NCBI RefSeq assembly: GCF_024218775.1
Contig: NZ_CP100404.1
Span: 1,736,001 to 1,800,000, forward strand
From: Haloarcula marina
Lineage (GTDB): Archaea > Halobacteriota > Halobacteria > Halobacteriales > Haloarculaceae
Direction: 5' to 3'
Length of the DNA: 64,000 nucleotides
Below, in pieces: positions 14,788 to 24,021 of this stretch. Both the position numbers and the translations under genes were made by a program. The notes beneath the pieces were generated by a model that did no database searches, was not told the origin of the DNA, and worked only from the letters and a program-made list of their open reading frames with translations. Each line of letters opens with the position of its first letter. The stretch's first letter is position 1.

Positions 14788-15576
14788 ATGGTTCGCCGAC
14801 TCTGTGAGGGGGTGTGGCTGTTGGAACTCGGGTTAGTTCCGCCGCTCGCCTCGAACGCCTATCTCGTCGACGAGCGTCGCGTCGGCGGGGACGAGGACGG
14901 CGTGACAGATATCCGGGCAGACGGCGGCACGGAAACCGCCGAAATGGGAGATGATGGTGAGAGCCACGGCAGCGACCTCACCCTCGTGGACACCGGTCTC
15001 TGGTGGAACGAACCGTCCATCGGCGACGAACTCGGCGCGCTGGGCTACGAAGCGGCGGACATCGACCGCGTGTTGCTGACGCACTACGACCTCGACCACG
15101 TCGGCGGACTGAACCGCCTCGTACCGGCGTTCGACGGCCCCGTCTACGTCGGAAGCGAGGACCTCGCGTTGCTCGACGGCCGCCTCGACCCGCAGTGGCT
15201 CCACCACAAGGGGCTCTTTCACCGCGCGAGCCGTCGGTTGTTCCCGCTGCCGGACCTCGACGTTCGACCGCTTTCTGACGGCGACACCGTCGGTGGCTTC
15301 ACCGCCTATCACACGCCGGGACACAACCCCGGCCACGTCGCCTACTACCACGAGGCCGCGTCGACGGCCTTCCTCGGCGACCTCGTCTGGTCGGAGGAGG
15401 GGGCGCTGACGACCCCGTTCTGGGGGGATTCCTACGATATGGACCGCCTGCGAGCGAGCGTCGGCGGCCTCGCCGACCGGCTACCTGACTTCTCCGTGGC
15501 GGCGATGGGCCACGGCGACCCGCTCGTGACCGGCGGGAGCGACGCCCTACGGACGCTGGCCCGCCGCGTCTCGTAG
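14788..15576 (+). CDS. MBL-fold metallohydrolase
   Basis: 262 residues from the ATG at 14788. The metallo-beta-lactamase motif reads LTHYDLDHVGG (about residue 95), where the usual second His of HxHxDH is Asp. Later metal ligands are in HTPGHNPGHVAYY and FLGDLVWSEEG, and a final GHGDPL. This HxDxDH variant occurs among hydrolases such as lactonase- and glyoxalase-like members, but the substrate is unknown. An acidic insert (residues about 27-65) separates the first strands, probably a haloarchaeal surface loop. It is transcribed away from the Tat protein gene through the dyad-rich region. Confidence 0.88.
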   Translation: MVRRLCEGVWLLELGLVPPLASNAYLVDERRVGGDEDGVTDIRADGGTETAEMGDDGESHGSDLTLVDTGLWWNEPSIGDELGALGYEAADIDRVLLTHYDLDHVGGLNRLVPAFDGPVYVGSEDLALLDGRLDPQWLHHKGLFHRASRRLFPLPDLDVRPLSDGDTVGGFTAYHTPGHNPGHVAYYHEAASTAFLGDLVWSEEGALTTPFWGDSYDMDRLRASVGGLADRLPDFSVAAMGHGDPLVTGGSDALRTLARRVS

Positions 15577-15638
15577 GCGTCGCTGGCAACGGTGAGGCGT
15601 GGGGAGATTATTTACTGCCGCCGTCCGTGGGTTCTGAT

Positions 15639-16673
15639 ATGACGGCGAAGCTGGCAATCGTCGGGGCGGGCGCGGCCGGAGCGGCGGCGACGTACGCCCT
15701 CCGTGAGACGCCTATCGAGGTGACGGTCCTCGAAAAGAGCCGCGGCGTCTGCGGGCGAGCGGCGACCCGCCGCAAGAACGATTGCACCTACGAGTACGGG
15801 GCGAACTACATCAAAGCCGACGACGAGCGAGTCGCCGAACTGGTGACTGAAACGCTCCCGAGCGACGGCCTCGTCGACATCGAGGAGCCGATTTACGCCT
15901 TCGACCGGAGCGACGAGATACGGGAGGGCCGCGAGGCCGACGAGCACAAGTGGACCTACGAGACGGGCATCACCCAACTGGCGAAACGCCTGTTCGCCGA
16001 GACTGACGCGACTGTGGAGAACGGCGTCCGCGTCGAGACGCTACACCGCCTCGACGACGGGTGGCGGGTCGTCGACGACGAGGGGACCGACCGGGGCCGC
16101 TTCGACGGGGTCTTGCTCACGCCGCCAGCCCCGCAGACCGCAGATTTGCTCGGCGAGGCCAAGTGGGACCACGACCACTGCCGGGAGTTCCGGCAGGCCA
16201 TCGCGTCGGTTCCATACCGGACGGTGGTCGCGGGCATCCTGCACTACCCGTTCGAACTCGACGTGCCGTGGTACGCGGCGGTCAACACCGACAAGGACCA
16301 CGACATCGGCTGGGTCGCCCGCGAGGAGTGCAAAGACGGGCACGTCCCCGGCGGCGAATCGCTCTTGCTCGTTCAGATGAACGAGCCGTGGTCGGTCGCC
16401 AACTACGACGAGCGACCGGACCGGATGCTGGACGCCATCGCCGAGCGGACCGCCCGCCTGGTGGGTGACGAGCGACTGACGGACCCCGACTGGACGGACT
16501 ATCAGCACTGGCGTTACTCCCAACCGGAGGCGCAGGTCGACCGCGAGGCCATCGCGCCCGCGTCCGACCACGACCTCTTTTTCGCCGGGGACTGGGTCGC
16601 CGAGGAAGCGCGCGTTCACGCCGCCGTTCGGAACGGGTTAGAGGTCGGCGAGGCGATTGCCGACACGCTCTGA
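15639..16673 (+). CDS. Renalase-like FAD-dependent amine oxidase family protein
   Basis: 344 residues from the ATG at 15639. The protein opens with the Rossmann FAD motif LAIVGAGAAGAAATYAL, then VLEKSRGVCGRAATRR, which matches the renalase/NAD(P)-FAD oxidoreductase group (E-K-S-R-G-x-x-G-R-x-A-T/S). YEYGANYIKADD follows as in this group. The C-terminal FAD site reads HDLFFAGDWVAEEARVHAAV. It presumably oxidises a small amine or a reduced nicotinamide isomer; the true substrate is not known. It is convergent with the lipoprotein gene at 16674, with adjacent stop codons. Confidence 0.88.
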   Translation: MTAKLAIVGAGAAGAAATYALRETPIEVTVLEKSRGVCGRAATRRKNDCTYEYGANYIKADDERVAELVTETLPSDGLVDIEEPIYAFDRSDEIREGREADEHKWTYETGITQLAKRLFAETDATVENGVRVETLHRLDDGWRVVDDEGTDRGRFDGVLLTPPAPQTADLLGEAKWDHDHCREFRQAIASVPYRTVVAGILHYPFELDVPWYAAVNTDKDHDIGWVAREECKDGHVPGGESLLLVQMNEPWSVANYDERPDRMLDAIAERTARLVGDERLTDPDWTDYQHWRYSQPEAQVDREAIAPASDHDLFFAGDWVAEEARVHAAVRNGLEVGEAIADTL

Positions 16674-17702
16674 CTAGCCGGGCGTCCCCTCGGGACCGCC
16701 TTCCCGAATCCCGAACTTCACTCCCCCGACGGTGAACGGACCGGTGACCGGCGGCGGATACGACGGGTGACGGCGCGTGTGTAACACGACTTCGGTGGCG
16801 CTCGGCACGTACGCCGACAGCAGGTTCCGGAACTGCGGATTCGCGGCCGCCTGTTCGGGGATGTAACTGGGGACGTTCTGCCAGAGGTCGGAGACGAACA
16901 GGGTGTAGGTCGCCGCTTCGCCGAGACCAGGGTCCGCCGTGACCGTTATCGTGGACCCCGCTCTGGTCACGTCCTGCACTGCTGCCGTCGGCGTCAGTTC
17001 GAGACGGGGACCGTCGACACCGAACGTCTGTCCTACCGCGACTGGCCGCCGGTCGTCGCCCGCCTCACGCCAGCCAGCGACGACGAAGGCGTAGACGCCG
17101 CCGCCCAGCCCCGAAACGGGGACTCGCGTCACGTCGCCGTCGAGTTCGATGCTCCCGGCGTCCGAGCGCGGGTCCAGCCACTCCTCGGCCTCGTTGTCGA
17201 CCGCCAGTTCCCAGTGGCGTTCGCCTCGCCCGCCCGTCGCCGTCCGCACCTCGTCGATGTCTATCGCGGTCGGTCGCACGGTGAACCACTGGTCGCCGAC
17301 GTACTTCTGAAGCGACCACGGCGGTCGCAACCCTCGCAGCGAGGCGTCGCCCGTCGCGGCGTAGCGGAACCCGACCCGTCCCTGCGGGAGTTGCAAGATT
17401 CGGTCGCTGTCGACGCGTTCGAGACGGAACGGCGACCCCGCCGTCGCACCGGACTCGTCGCAGTGACGGGTGACGGGGCGCGATTCGTCGAGCGGGAACC
17501 CCGGACACGGCGCGTCGGTGTCCAGCAGCGGTTCCGGCGGCGTCGCCGTGGCCGTCGGGACCGGTGCGGGCGTCACCGTCTCCCGGCCGAGTCGCGCGTC
17601 GACGCGGCGGCCCGGGCACCCGGCCAACAGTCCCGTCGCGGCCGCGCCGACCGCGGTGAGGAAGCGTCGGCGGGTGGCCCTCGGTCGCGGTCCGTCGTCC
17701 AT
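16674..17702 (-). CDS. Tat lipoprotein, Ig-like extracellular protein, unknown
   Basis: 342 residues from the ATG at 17702; the longer in-frame start at 17813 runs into the divergent rqcH promoter. The Tat signal TRRRFLTAVGAAATGLLAGC gives a lipobox Cys, followed by a Thr/Pro-rich linker (TVTPAPVPTATATPPEPLL). The mature domain is beta-rich (WSLQKYVGDQWFTVRPTAID, HWELAVDNEAEEWLDP), like other haloarchaeal cell-surface lipoproteins with an Ig-like fold. No enzyme motif is seen. It is divergent from rqcH, 100 nt apart. Confidence 0.75.
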   Translation of the reverse strand: MDDGPRPRATRRRFLTAVGAAATGLLAGCPGRRVDARLGRETVTPAPVPTATATPPEPLLDTDAPCPGFPLDESRPVTRHCDESGATAGSPFRLERVDSDRILQLPQGRVGFRYAATGDASLRGLRPPWSLQKYVGDQWFTVRPTAIDIDEVRTATGGRGERHWELAVDNEAEEWLDPRSDAGSIELDGDVTRVPVSGLGGGVYAFVVAGWREAGDDRRPVAVGQTFGVDGPRLELTPTAAVQDVTRAGSTITVTADPGLGEAATYTLFVSDLWQNVPSYIPEQAAANPQFRNLLSAYVPSATEVVLHTRRHPSYPPPVTGPFTVGGVKFGIREGGPEGTPG

Positions 17703-17802
17703 ACACCGCTTCGGGGTCCCGAGCGTATTGTCCTTCGGGAGGCGGAACCCGCTGGTCGTGCGGTCCCGACAGGCCTTTGCGTCGCCGCCGACAGCCACCG
17801 AC

Positions 17803-19941
17803 ATGGACCACAAGCGGGAGCTGACGAGCGTCGACCTCGCGGCCTTGGAGGGGGAACTCGCCGACTACGCCGGGGCGAAACTCGACAAGGCGTACCTCTA
17901 CACCGAGGACGACCTCGTCAGGCTGAAGATGCGGGATTTCGACCGCGGGCGGGTGGAGTTCATCATCGAGGTGGGCGACGTGAAGCGCGCCCACGTCGCC
18001 GCCGCCGAACACGTCCCCGACGCGCCGGGGCGGCCGCCGGACTTCGCGATGATGCTCCGTAACCGACTCTCCGGTGCGGACCTCGTCCGCGTCGAGCAGT
18101 TCGAGTTCGACCGTATCATCGAACTGGAGTTCGACCGCGAGGACGGCTCTACCACCATCGTCGCGGAACTGTTCGGCGACGGCAACGTGGCCGTCTTGGA
18201 CGAGCACGGCGAGGTAATCGACTGTCTGGAGACGGTGCGCCTCAAATCGCGGACCGTCGCACCGGGAGCCACCTACGAATTCCCGTCGGCGCGGTTCAAC
18301 CCCTTGACCGTCGACTACGAAGGGTTCGTCGCGCGCATCCGCGAGTCCGATTCGGACATCGTACGGACGCTGGCGACTCAACTCAACTTCGGGGGCCTCT
18401 ACGGCGAGGAACTCTGCTCGCGGGCGGACATCGACTACAACATCCCCGTCGAAGAAGTGACCGACGAGCAGTTAGAACGACTGTACGACATCGTCACAGA
18501 GATGGGTTCCCGCCTGCGCGAAGGGAACCTCGACCCGCGGGTGTACTACGAGTCGACCGGCGACGGTGACGCGGAGGACCCGGAGAACCGCCAGCGAGTG
18601 GACGTGACCCCCATCCCCCTCGAAGAGTACGAACACCTCTACAGCGAGGGATTCGAGGCGTTCAACGACGCGCTGGACGACTACTTCTTCAACTTCCAGC
18701 GAGAGGACGAAGTCGAGGGCGGCGAGACGAAACGCCCCGACTTCGAGGCGGAGGTGTCGAAGTACGAGCACATCATCCGCCAACAGCAGGAGGCCATCGA
18801 CGACTTCGAGGCCGACGCGGAGGCCGAACGCGAGAAGGCGGAACTCCTCTACGCCCGGTACGACCTCGTCGACGACGTTCTCTCGACGGTGCAGGCCGCC
18901 CGCGCCGACGACGTGCCGTGGGACGAAATCGAGTCGACGTTCGCCGAGGGCGCGGACCGTGGCATCCCCGAAGCCGAGGCCGTCGTCGGCGTCGACGGCA
19001 GTGAGGGGACGGTCACGCTCGAAATCGACGGCACGCGCGTCACCGTGGACGCGAGCGTCGGCGTCGAGAAGAACGCCGACGAACTGTATCAGGAGGCCAA
19101 GCGAATCGAGGGCAAGAAGGAGGGCGCACTCGCGGCCATCGAGGACACCCGCGAGGACCTGGAAGCCGTGAAACAGCGCCGCGAGGAGTGGACGGCCGAT
19201 GACGGCGGGGCGGACGCCGCGGACGAGGAAGACGACGAGGGGGAACCGACCGACTGGCTCTCGGAGCCGTCGATTCCGATTCGGAAGAACGAGCAGTGGT
19301 ACGAGCAGTTCCGGTGGTTCCACACGTCAGACGGTTACCTCGTCATCGGCGGCCGCGACGCCGACGACAACGAGGAACTGGTCCAGAAGTACCTCGAACG
19401 CGGTGACAAATTCTTCCACGCGCAGGCTCACGGCGGTCCGGTGACGGTGCTGAAAGCCACCGGCCCGAGCGAACCCGCGAAGGAAGTCGAGTTCCCGCAG
19501 TCGTCGCTGGACCAAGCCGCGCAGTTCGCCGTCTCGTACTCCTCGGTGTGGAAAGACGGGAAGTTCGCTGGCGACGTGTACATGGTCGACCCCGACCAAG
19601 TCTCGAAGACGCCCGAGAGCGGCGAGTATCTGGAGAAGGGCGGGTTCGCCATCCGCGGCGACCGAACCTACTTCGAGGACACGCCCGTCGGCGTCGCCGT
19701 CGGCATCATCTGCGAGGACCGGACGGAGGTGGTCGGCGGCCCGCCCGCGGCCATCCGCCCACAGGCGGCCACCAGTATCACGGTGGAACCGGGTCAGTAC
19801 GCCCAGAACGACATCGCCAAACGCCTCTACCGGGAGTTCAAGGACCGCTTCGCCGACGAGACGTTCGTCCGTAAAGTCGCCAGTCCCGACCGGATTCAGG
19901 AGTTCCTGCCGCCGGGCGGCAGTCGGATGGTCGACGAATAG
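17803..19941 (+). CDS. rqcH: RqcH/NEMF family ribosome-rescue factor
   Basis: 712 residues from the ATG at 17803. The domains are a NFACT-N fold (residues about 1-170, KRELTSVDLAALEGELADYA, LRNRLSGADLVRVEQFEFDR), helix-hairpin-helix and coiled-coil parts (about 290-470, many charged residues), and a C-terminal NFACT-R domain (about 490-600: WYEQFRWFHTSDGYLVIGGR and DKFFHAQAHGGP, hallmark of the family). RqcH binds split 60S/50S subunits with peptidyl-tRNA and directs C-terminal tailing of stalled nascent chains. The pelota gene sits 1.7 kb downstream on the same strand, so ribosome-rescue functions are clustered. Asp/Glu-rich linker at about 460-480. Confidence 0.94.
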   Translation: MDHKRELTSVDLAALEGELADYAGAKLDKAYLYTEDDLVRLKMRDFDRGRVEFIIEVGDVKRAHVAAAEHVPDAPGRPPDFAMMLRNRLSGADLVRVEQFEFDRIIELEFDREDGSTTIVAELFGDGNVAVLDEHGEVIDCLETVRLKSRTVAPGATYEFPSARFNPLTVDYEGFVARIRESDSDIVRTLATQLNFGGLYGEELCSRADIDYNIPVEEVTDEQLERLYDIVTEMGSRLREGNLDPRVYYESTGDGDAEDPENRQRVDVTPIPLEEYEHLYSEGFEAFNDALDDYFFNFQREDEVEGGETKRPDFEAEVSKYEHIIRQQQEAIDDFEADAEAEREKAELLYARYDLVDDVLSTVQAARADDVPWDEIESTFAEGADRGIPEAEAVVGVDGSEGTVTLEIDGTRVTVDASVGVEKNADELYQEAKRIEGKKEGALAAIEDTREDLEAVKQRREEWTADDGGADAADEEDDEGEPTDWLSEPSIPIRKNEQWYEQFRWFHTSDGYLVIGGRDADDNEELVQKYLERGDKFFHAQAHGGPVTVLKATGPSEPAKEVEFPQSSLDQAAQFAVSYSSVWKDGKFAGDVYMVDPDQVSKTPESGEYLEKGGFAIRGDRTYFEDTPVGVAVGIICEDRTEVVGGPPAAIRPQAATSITVEPGQYAQNDIAKRLYREFKDRFADETFVRKVASPDRIQEFLPPGGSRMVDE

Positions 19942-20046
19942 CACGGCTCACGCAAGGTTATATACTTGTTGGTCGTATTATACGTAGAGACTGATAGGGG
20001 CTCGTCCCGGCGGGACGGTCCTCCACCGCGTCTCGGGAGACAGACC

Positions 20047-20748
20047 ATGTTTCAAGAAGCACTAAACTATCCACGAAACAGCGACAGCGCACTGAAGAAC
20101 GTTGCCATCGGCGGATTGCTACTGTTCGTTAGCTTCCTCGTCGTCCCGACGTTCCTCGTGTTAGGGTACGTCGTCAGGGCGCTTCGGGGCGTTCTCGACG
20201 GCGTCGAAGAGCCCCCGGAGTTCGACGACTGGGGCGAGATGCTCGTCGACGGCCTGAAGGTGTTCGCCATCGGGTTCGTCTACGCGCTGATTCCGGCGAC
20301 CATCGCCCTCGTGGCGGTGTTCGCGACCGGTCTGACCGGGGCTATCGGCGGCGACAGTAGCGGCGCGGGACTGGCTATCGGCCTCATCGCCTTCGCGGCG
20401 TTGGCGCTCGTGACCGTCGTCTCGCTGGTCATCGGGTACGTGATTCCCGCGGCTATCGTGTCGTGGGTCCGCGCTGACCGCCTCGGGGCGGCCTTCTCGC
20501 CCAGCGAGATTCGACCGCTGGCGTTCAGCCGCACGTACGCGACCGGGTGGCTCGTCGCCTTCGGTATCAGCCTGCTGTCGGCCATCGTCATCGGCGTGTT
20601 GAACGTGGTGGTCATCGGCGCAATCCTCGCGCCCTTCATCACGTTCTACGCGAACGTGGCCGGGACGCACGCTATCGGGTCGGCGGTTCGGGAGATGCCC
20701 CTCGTGGAGGACGGCCCCGACGCCCCCGCCAGCCAACCCGCGGCCTGA
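20047..20748 (+). CDS. DUF4013 membrane protein (copy 1)
   Basis: 233 residues. The DUF4013 pattern is clear: MFQEALNYPRNSDSALKNVA, then IGGLLLFVSFLVVPTFLVLGYVVRALRGVL and EPPEFDDWGEMLVDGLKVF. About six hydrophobic segments follow. The start is the ATG after a GGGAGACAGACC leader, with a TATA-like GTTATATACTT further up. Family members are integral membrane proteins of unknown role found in many archaea. The gene is 105 nt after rqcH and ahead of a paralogue and pelota. Confidence 0.85.
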   Translation: MFQEALNYPRNSDSALKNVAIGGLLLFVSFLVVPTFLVLGYVVRALRGVLDGVEEPPEFDDWGEMLVDGLKVFAIGFVYALIPATIALVAVFATGLTGAIGGDSSGAGLAIGLIAFAALALVTVVSLVIGYVIPAAIVSWVRADRLGAAFSPSEIRPLAFSRTYATGWLVAFGISLLSAIVIGVLNVVVIGAILAPFITFYANVAGTHAIGSAVREMPLVEDGPDAPASQPAA

Positions 20749-20806
20749 GCGGGACGGTATAGATTTTTGACGACTCCCATCGGCAAGTGACGAGTACGGT
20801 CGGTCG

Positions 20807-20859
20807 TATCGTCACACGACTGACGATAGATTGGCACACGACTGACGATATATCGTCAG
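20807..20859. promoter_or_regulatory. TGACGATA operator array before the second DUF4013 gene
   Basis: Four copies of the 8-mer: TATCGTCA (20807-20814), TGACGATA (20821-20828), TGACGATA (20843-20850) and TATCGTCA (20851-20858). The last two form the perfect 18-bp palindrome CTGACGATATATCGTCAG (20842-20859). The two forward copies lie in a 16-nt direct repeat CACACGACTGACGATA with 22-bp spacing, two helical turns. The array ends 46 nt before the start at 20906, so it is most likely a repressor or activator site. Confidence 0.65.
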
Positions 20860-20905
20860 ACAGTCATTACCCGTCGTCGGCCGAAGTACGAGATACTGAT
20901 TCACA

Positions 20906-21637
20906 ATGTTCGAAGACGCACTTAGATTTCCGTGGAACGGCGAGCAGAACGTAGAGACGCTCCTCATCGGCGGGGTGTTGACCTTACTGGGGTTCCTGTT
21001 CGTTCCGGTACTGTTCGTTTATGGCTACCTGGTCCGCACCGTCAGGGAGGTGTCGGCGGGCGACACCGACGCGCCGCCGGCGTTCGACGAGTGGGGCGAT
21101 TTGCTCGTCGACGGCATCGTCGCGTTCGCCATCTCGATCGTGTACGCCATCGTTCCGGCGCTGGCAATCGCGGTGGCCGCGGTGTCGTTTTTCGTCCCCG
21201 TGGTCGTCGTCGACGGCGGCGGCGGACCCACCGGGCCGTCGTCCGGCATCTTCGCCGTCGGCGGACTCCTCCTCGCGTTGCTCGTGCTCTCGCTCGCGGT
21301 ACTGCTGTCGCTCGCTGCGGCGTACCTGTTCCCGGCCGCCATCGCGATGTTCGCGCGGACCGGCCGGTTCGGGTCGGCGTTCTCGCCTCGTGAGTTGCGC
21401 ACCGTCGCCACCGACCGGCGGTACGCCGTCGCGTGGCTGGTCGCCGTCGGCATCTCCGTCCTCGCCCAAATCGTCGGGAGCGTCGTCGCCGCCACGGGCA
21501 TCGGGATACTGCTCGTGCCCTTCTTCGTCTTCTACGGCTACGTCGCGGGGGCGTACGCCATCGGCGTCGGCGTCTCGGACATCGACGTCCCCGGCCGTGC
21601 CGACGAGGACGCGCGGACCGGTCAGGCAGCGGTCTGA
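20906..21637 (+). CDS. DUF4013 membrane protein (copy 2)
   Basis: 243 residues, paralogous to copy 1: MFEDALRFPWNGEQNVETLL, GGVLTLLGFLFVPVLFVYGY, PPAFDEWGDLLVDGIVAFAI, PAAIAMFARTGRFGSAFSPR and AGAYAIGVGVSD all have counterparts at the same relative positions. About six membrane helices are visible. Copy 2 has the TGACGATA array before it, which copy 1 lacks, so the two are probably regulated differently. Function is unknown. It ends 39 nt before the pelota start. Confidence 0.85.
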   Translation: MFEDALRFPWNGEQNVETLLIGGVLTLLGFLFVPVLFVYGYLVRTVREVSAGDTDAPPAFDEWGDLLVDGIVAFAISIVYAIVPALAIAVAAVSFFVPVVVVDGGGGPTGPSSGIFAVGGLLLALLVLSLAVLLSLAAAYLFPAAIAMFARTGRFGSAFSPRELRTVATDRRYAVAWLVAVGISVLAQIVGSVVAATGIGILLVPFFVFYGYVAGAYAIGVGVSDIDVPGRADEDARTGQAAV

Positions 21638-21676
21638 ATAGCAGGGCACTTGTGGGCGGGCGATGGAGGTCCATCC

Positions 21677-22744
21677 ATGCAGATTAAGAGCCGGGAAGCC
21701 ACCGGCGAGGGTCGCGAACGCGTCGAGGTGGTCCCCGAGACGCTCGACGACCTCTGGCACCTCTCGCACGTCGTCGAACCCGGCGACCACGTCTCCGGCG
21801 ATACGACGCGGCGCATCCAGCGCAACGACGATAACCTCCGGGACAAGGGCGGCGAGCGCGAACACCTGTGGCTCGAACTGGAAGTCACGGACGTGGAGTT
21901 CGCGAAGTTCGCGAACCGCCTCCGCGTCGGCGGGGAAATCGTCGACTGCTCGCGCGAGGACCAACTGGGCTTTCACCACACGCTGAACGTCGAGGAACAC
22001 ACCGAACTGACTATCGAGAAACGGTGGAAATCCGACCAGGAAGACCGCCTCGCCGAAGCCGTCGAGGCGACTGAGAACCCCGACGTGGCTATCGTCACCG
22101 TCGAAGAGGGCGAAGCGCACGTCCACACCGTCGCCCAGTACGGCACTGAAGAACGGGCGTCGCTCACTTCCACGACGGGGAAGGGAGAGTACGCCCGTCC
22201 CCGCAAGGAACTGTTCGCCGAACTCGCCGACGTGGTTCGGCGGCAGGACGTGGACGCGTACATCCTCGCGGGACCGGGATTCACGAAACAGGACGCGTTG
22301 GACTACTTCCGCGAGGAGATTCCCGACATCGCCGAGCAGATGACCGTCGTCGACACCGCGAGCGTCGGCGACAGGGGCGTTCACGAGGTGCTCAAGCGCG
22401 GGGCCGTCGAGGACGTGCAACAGCAGACCCGCATCGCCGAGGAGGCCGACCTCATCGACGAACTGATGGCCCGCATCGGCGAGGGGGCGGAAGTCGCCTA
22501 CGGCCCCGAGGAAGTGGCGAAAGCCGCCGACTACGGCGCTATCGAGACGCTACTGGTCCTCGACGAACGCCTCCGCGTCGAGCGGTCGGGCGAGGGCGAG
22601 TGGGACATCGACGTGGACCGCCTCATCGAGACGAGCGAGCAGAAGGGCGGCGACGTGACCGTCTTCTCGGCGGAGTTCGCACCCGGGCAACAACTGGCGA
22701 ACCTCGGCGGTATCGCGGCGCTCCTGCGCTACCGCCTCGACTGA
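21677..22744 (+). CDS. pelA: Pelota (mRNA surveillance, ribosome rescue)
   Basis: 355 residues from the ATG at 21677 ([18 protein letters not shown]), full length for archaeal pelota/Dom34. The N-terminal Sm-like domain includes [18 protein letters not shown]. The central eRF1_2-type domain contains [18 protein letters not shown] and [13 protein letters not shown], and the C-terminal eRF1_3-like domain ends [20 protein letters not shown]. Pelota recognises an empty A site in stalled ribosomes and, with ABCE1, splits them. The GGQ motif of true release factors is absent, as expected. RqcH, which acts after splitting, lies upstream on the same strand. Confidence 0.96.
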   Translation: MQIKSREATGEGRERVEVVPETLDDLWHLSHVVEPGDHVSGDTTRRIQRNDDNLRDKGGEREHLWLELEVTDVEFAKFANRLRVGGEIVDCSREDQLGFHHTLNVEEHTELTIEKRWKSDQEDRLAEAVEATENPDVAIVTVEEGEAHVHTVAQYGTEERASLTSTTGKGEYARPRKELFAELADVVRRQDVDAYILAGPGFTKQDALDYFREEIPDIAEQMTVVDTASVGDRGVHEVLKRGAVEDVQQQTRIAEEADLIDELMARIGEGAEVAYGPEEVAKAADYGAIETLLVLDERLRVERSGEGEWDIDVDRLIETSEQKGGDVTVFSAEFAPGQQLANLGGIAALLRYRLD

Positions 22745-22862
22745 GGAGTGTCCACGCCGATACCGTCCGTCGCTCCAGAACGTATCAGCTCGGATAACGT
22801 CCGAAACGGTTTTTTGGCAGACTCTCACATGTTGGAGTAGTCCGTGGTGGGCGGGTTGGAGA

Positions 22863-24020
22863 ATGTCATTCGAAGAACAACCGGATTTCGCGAGACAGGT
22901 GGCCGACCTCAACAAGTACGGTCAGGCACTCAACCGGTGTGAGACCGTCGAGGAGGTGGTCTCGCTCACGCTCGAAGCCATGTCGCTGCTCTTCGAGTTC
23001 TCTTACTCCACGTTTATCGAGGTCAGAGAGGGGGGCCCTCGCGTCGTCCACAGCACGAATCCGCGGCTATCGAGCGGTGACGAGGCGAGCGCCGTCGCGA
23101 AAGAAGCGCTCGAAACCCGACAGACGGTCATCGCCAGCGACGAGCGAGCGGGGATAGCCCCGGAGTCGGACGTGCGGGCGACGCTCGCCGTCCCCGCGCA
23201 GGTCGGTGACGAAGTGACCGCGATTCTGGTCACGCGGTCGACCTCGACCGACTCGCTCGGCGACGAACAGAGCCGACCGCTAGAGATTCTCGCCTCGCAC
23301 GCCGCCACCGCCGTCAGCAACATCCGGTCCCGAGAGCGTTTAGAACGGGCGCGACAGGACTTGGAGACGCGCAAGGAGATGATCGAGATGTACGACCGTC
23401 TCCTTCGCCACGACCTCGGGAACGACCTACAGATAATCGCGGGATTCGCCGACGCCGTCCAGATGGAGGTCGACGGACAGGCCGAAGAGTACGTCGGCAA
23501 GATTCAGCGCGCCGCCCGGAGTTCCGCCGACCTCATCGAACGCGTCGGCAATCTCGTCTCCACGCTCGAACGACAGGACGAACCCGAACCGCGCGCCCTC
23601 GCTCCGCTACTGACACAGACGCTCGACAACGTCGAGCACAGTCACGAGTCGCTGTCGGTCACGTACGACGCCGCGGAGTTCGACTACCGCGTGTACGGCG
23701 GCGAACTACTGGACTCGGTGTTCACCAACGTCGTCTCGAACGCCGCGGTCCACAACGAGGGCGACGTCCACGTGGACGTTTACGCGGTAGAATCGAGTCC
23801 TGAGGAGGTCGTGGTCGGGTTCGCCGACGACGGAAGCGGCATCCCGGAAGACGTGCGCGAGCAGATTTTCGAGATGGGCGCGAAGGGACCGGACAGTTCC
23901 GGAAGCGGATTCGGCCTCGGTTTCGTGCGGGCGCTGGTGGAGTCCTACGGGGGCAGTGTCACGGTCGGAGAGAGCGAGGCTGGCGGTGCAGACTTCCGAG
24001 TTACGCTCCGGCGTCTCTGA
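22863..24020 (+). CDS. Cytosolic GAF-domain sensor histidine kinase
   Basis: 385 residues without membrane segments. A GAF sensor domain occupies about 20-155 (FEFSYSTFIEVREGG..., LAVPAQVGDEVTAILVTRST). The H-box is YDRLLRHDLGNDLQIIAGFAD (His near 182). The ATPase domain shows an N-box VVSNAAVHNEGDV, G1 FADDGSGIPED and G2 SGSGFGLGFVRALVESYGG. The layout is typical of haloarchaeal HATPase kinases that lack a nearby response regulator. The signal is unknown. It is convergent with the RNase Z-like gene (stop codons 1 nt apart). Confidence 0.92.
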   Translation: MSFEEQPDFARQVADLNKYGQALNRCETVEEVVSLTLEAMSLLFEFSYSTFIEVREGGPRVVHSTNPRLSSGDEASAVAKEALETRQTVIASDERAGIAPESDVRATLAVPAQVGDEVTAILVTRSTSTDSLGDEQSRPLEILASHAATAVSNIRSRERLERARQDLETRKEMIEMYDRLLRHDLGNDLQIIAGFADAVQMEVDGQAEEYVGKIQRAARSSADLIERVGNLVSTLERQDEPEPRALAPLLTQTLDNVEHSHESLSVTYDAAEFDYRVYGGELLDSVFTNVVSNAAVHNEGDVHVDVYAVESSPEEVVVGFADDGSGIPEDVREQIFEMGAKGPDSSGSGFGLGFVRALVESYGGSVTVGESEAGGADFRVTLRRL

Positions 24021-24021
24021 A

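Noticed and set aside
20842-20859. Palindrome as intrinsic terminator of the first DUF4013 gene
   Set aside because: It is AT-centred with no T-run after it, lies 94 nt past the stop, and belongs to a multi-site array, so an operator fits better.
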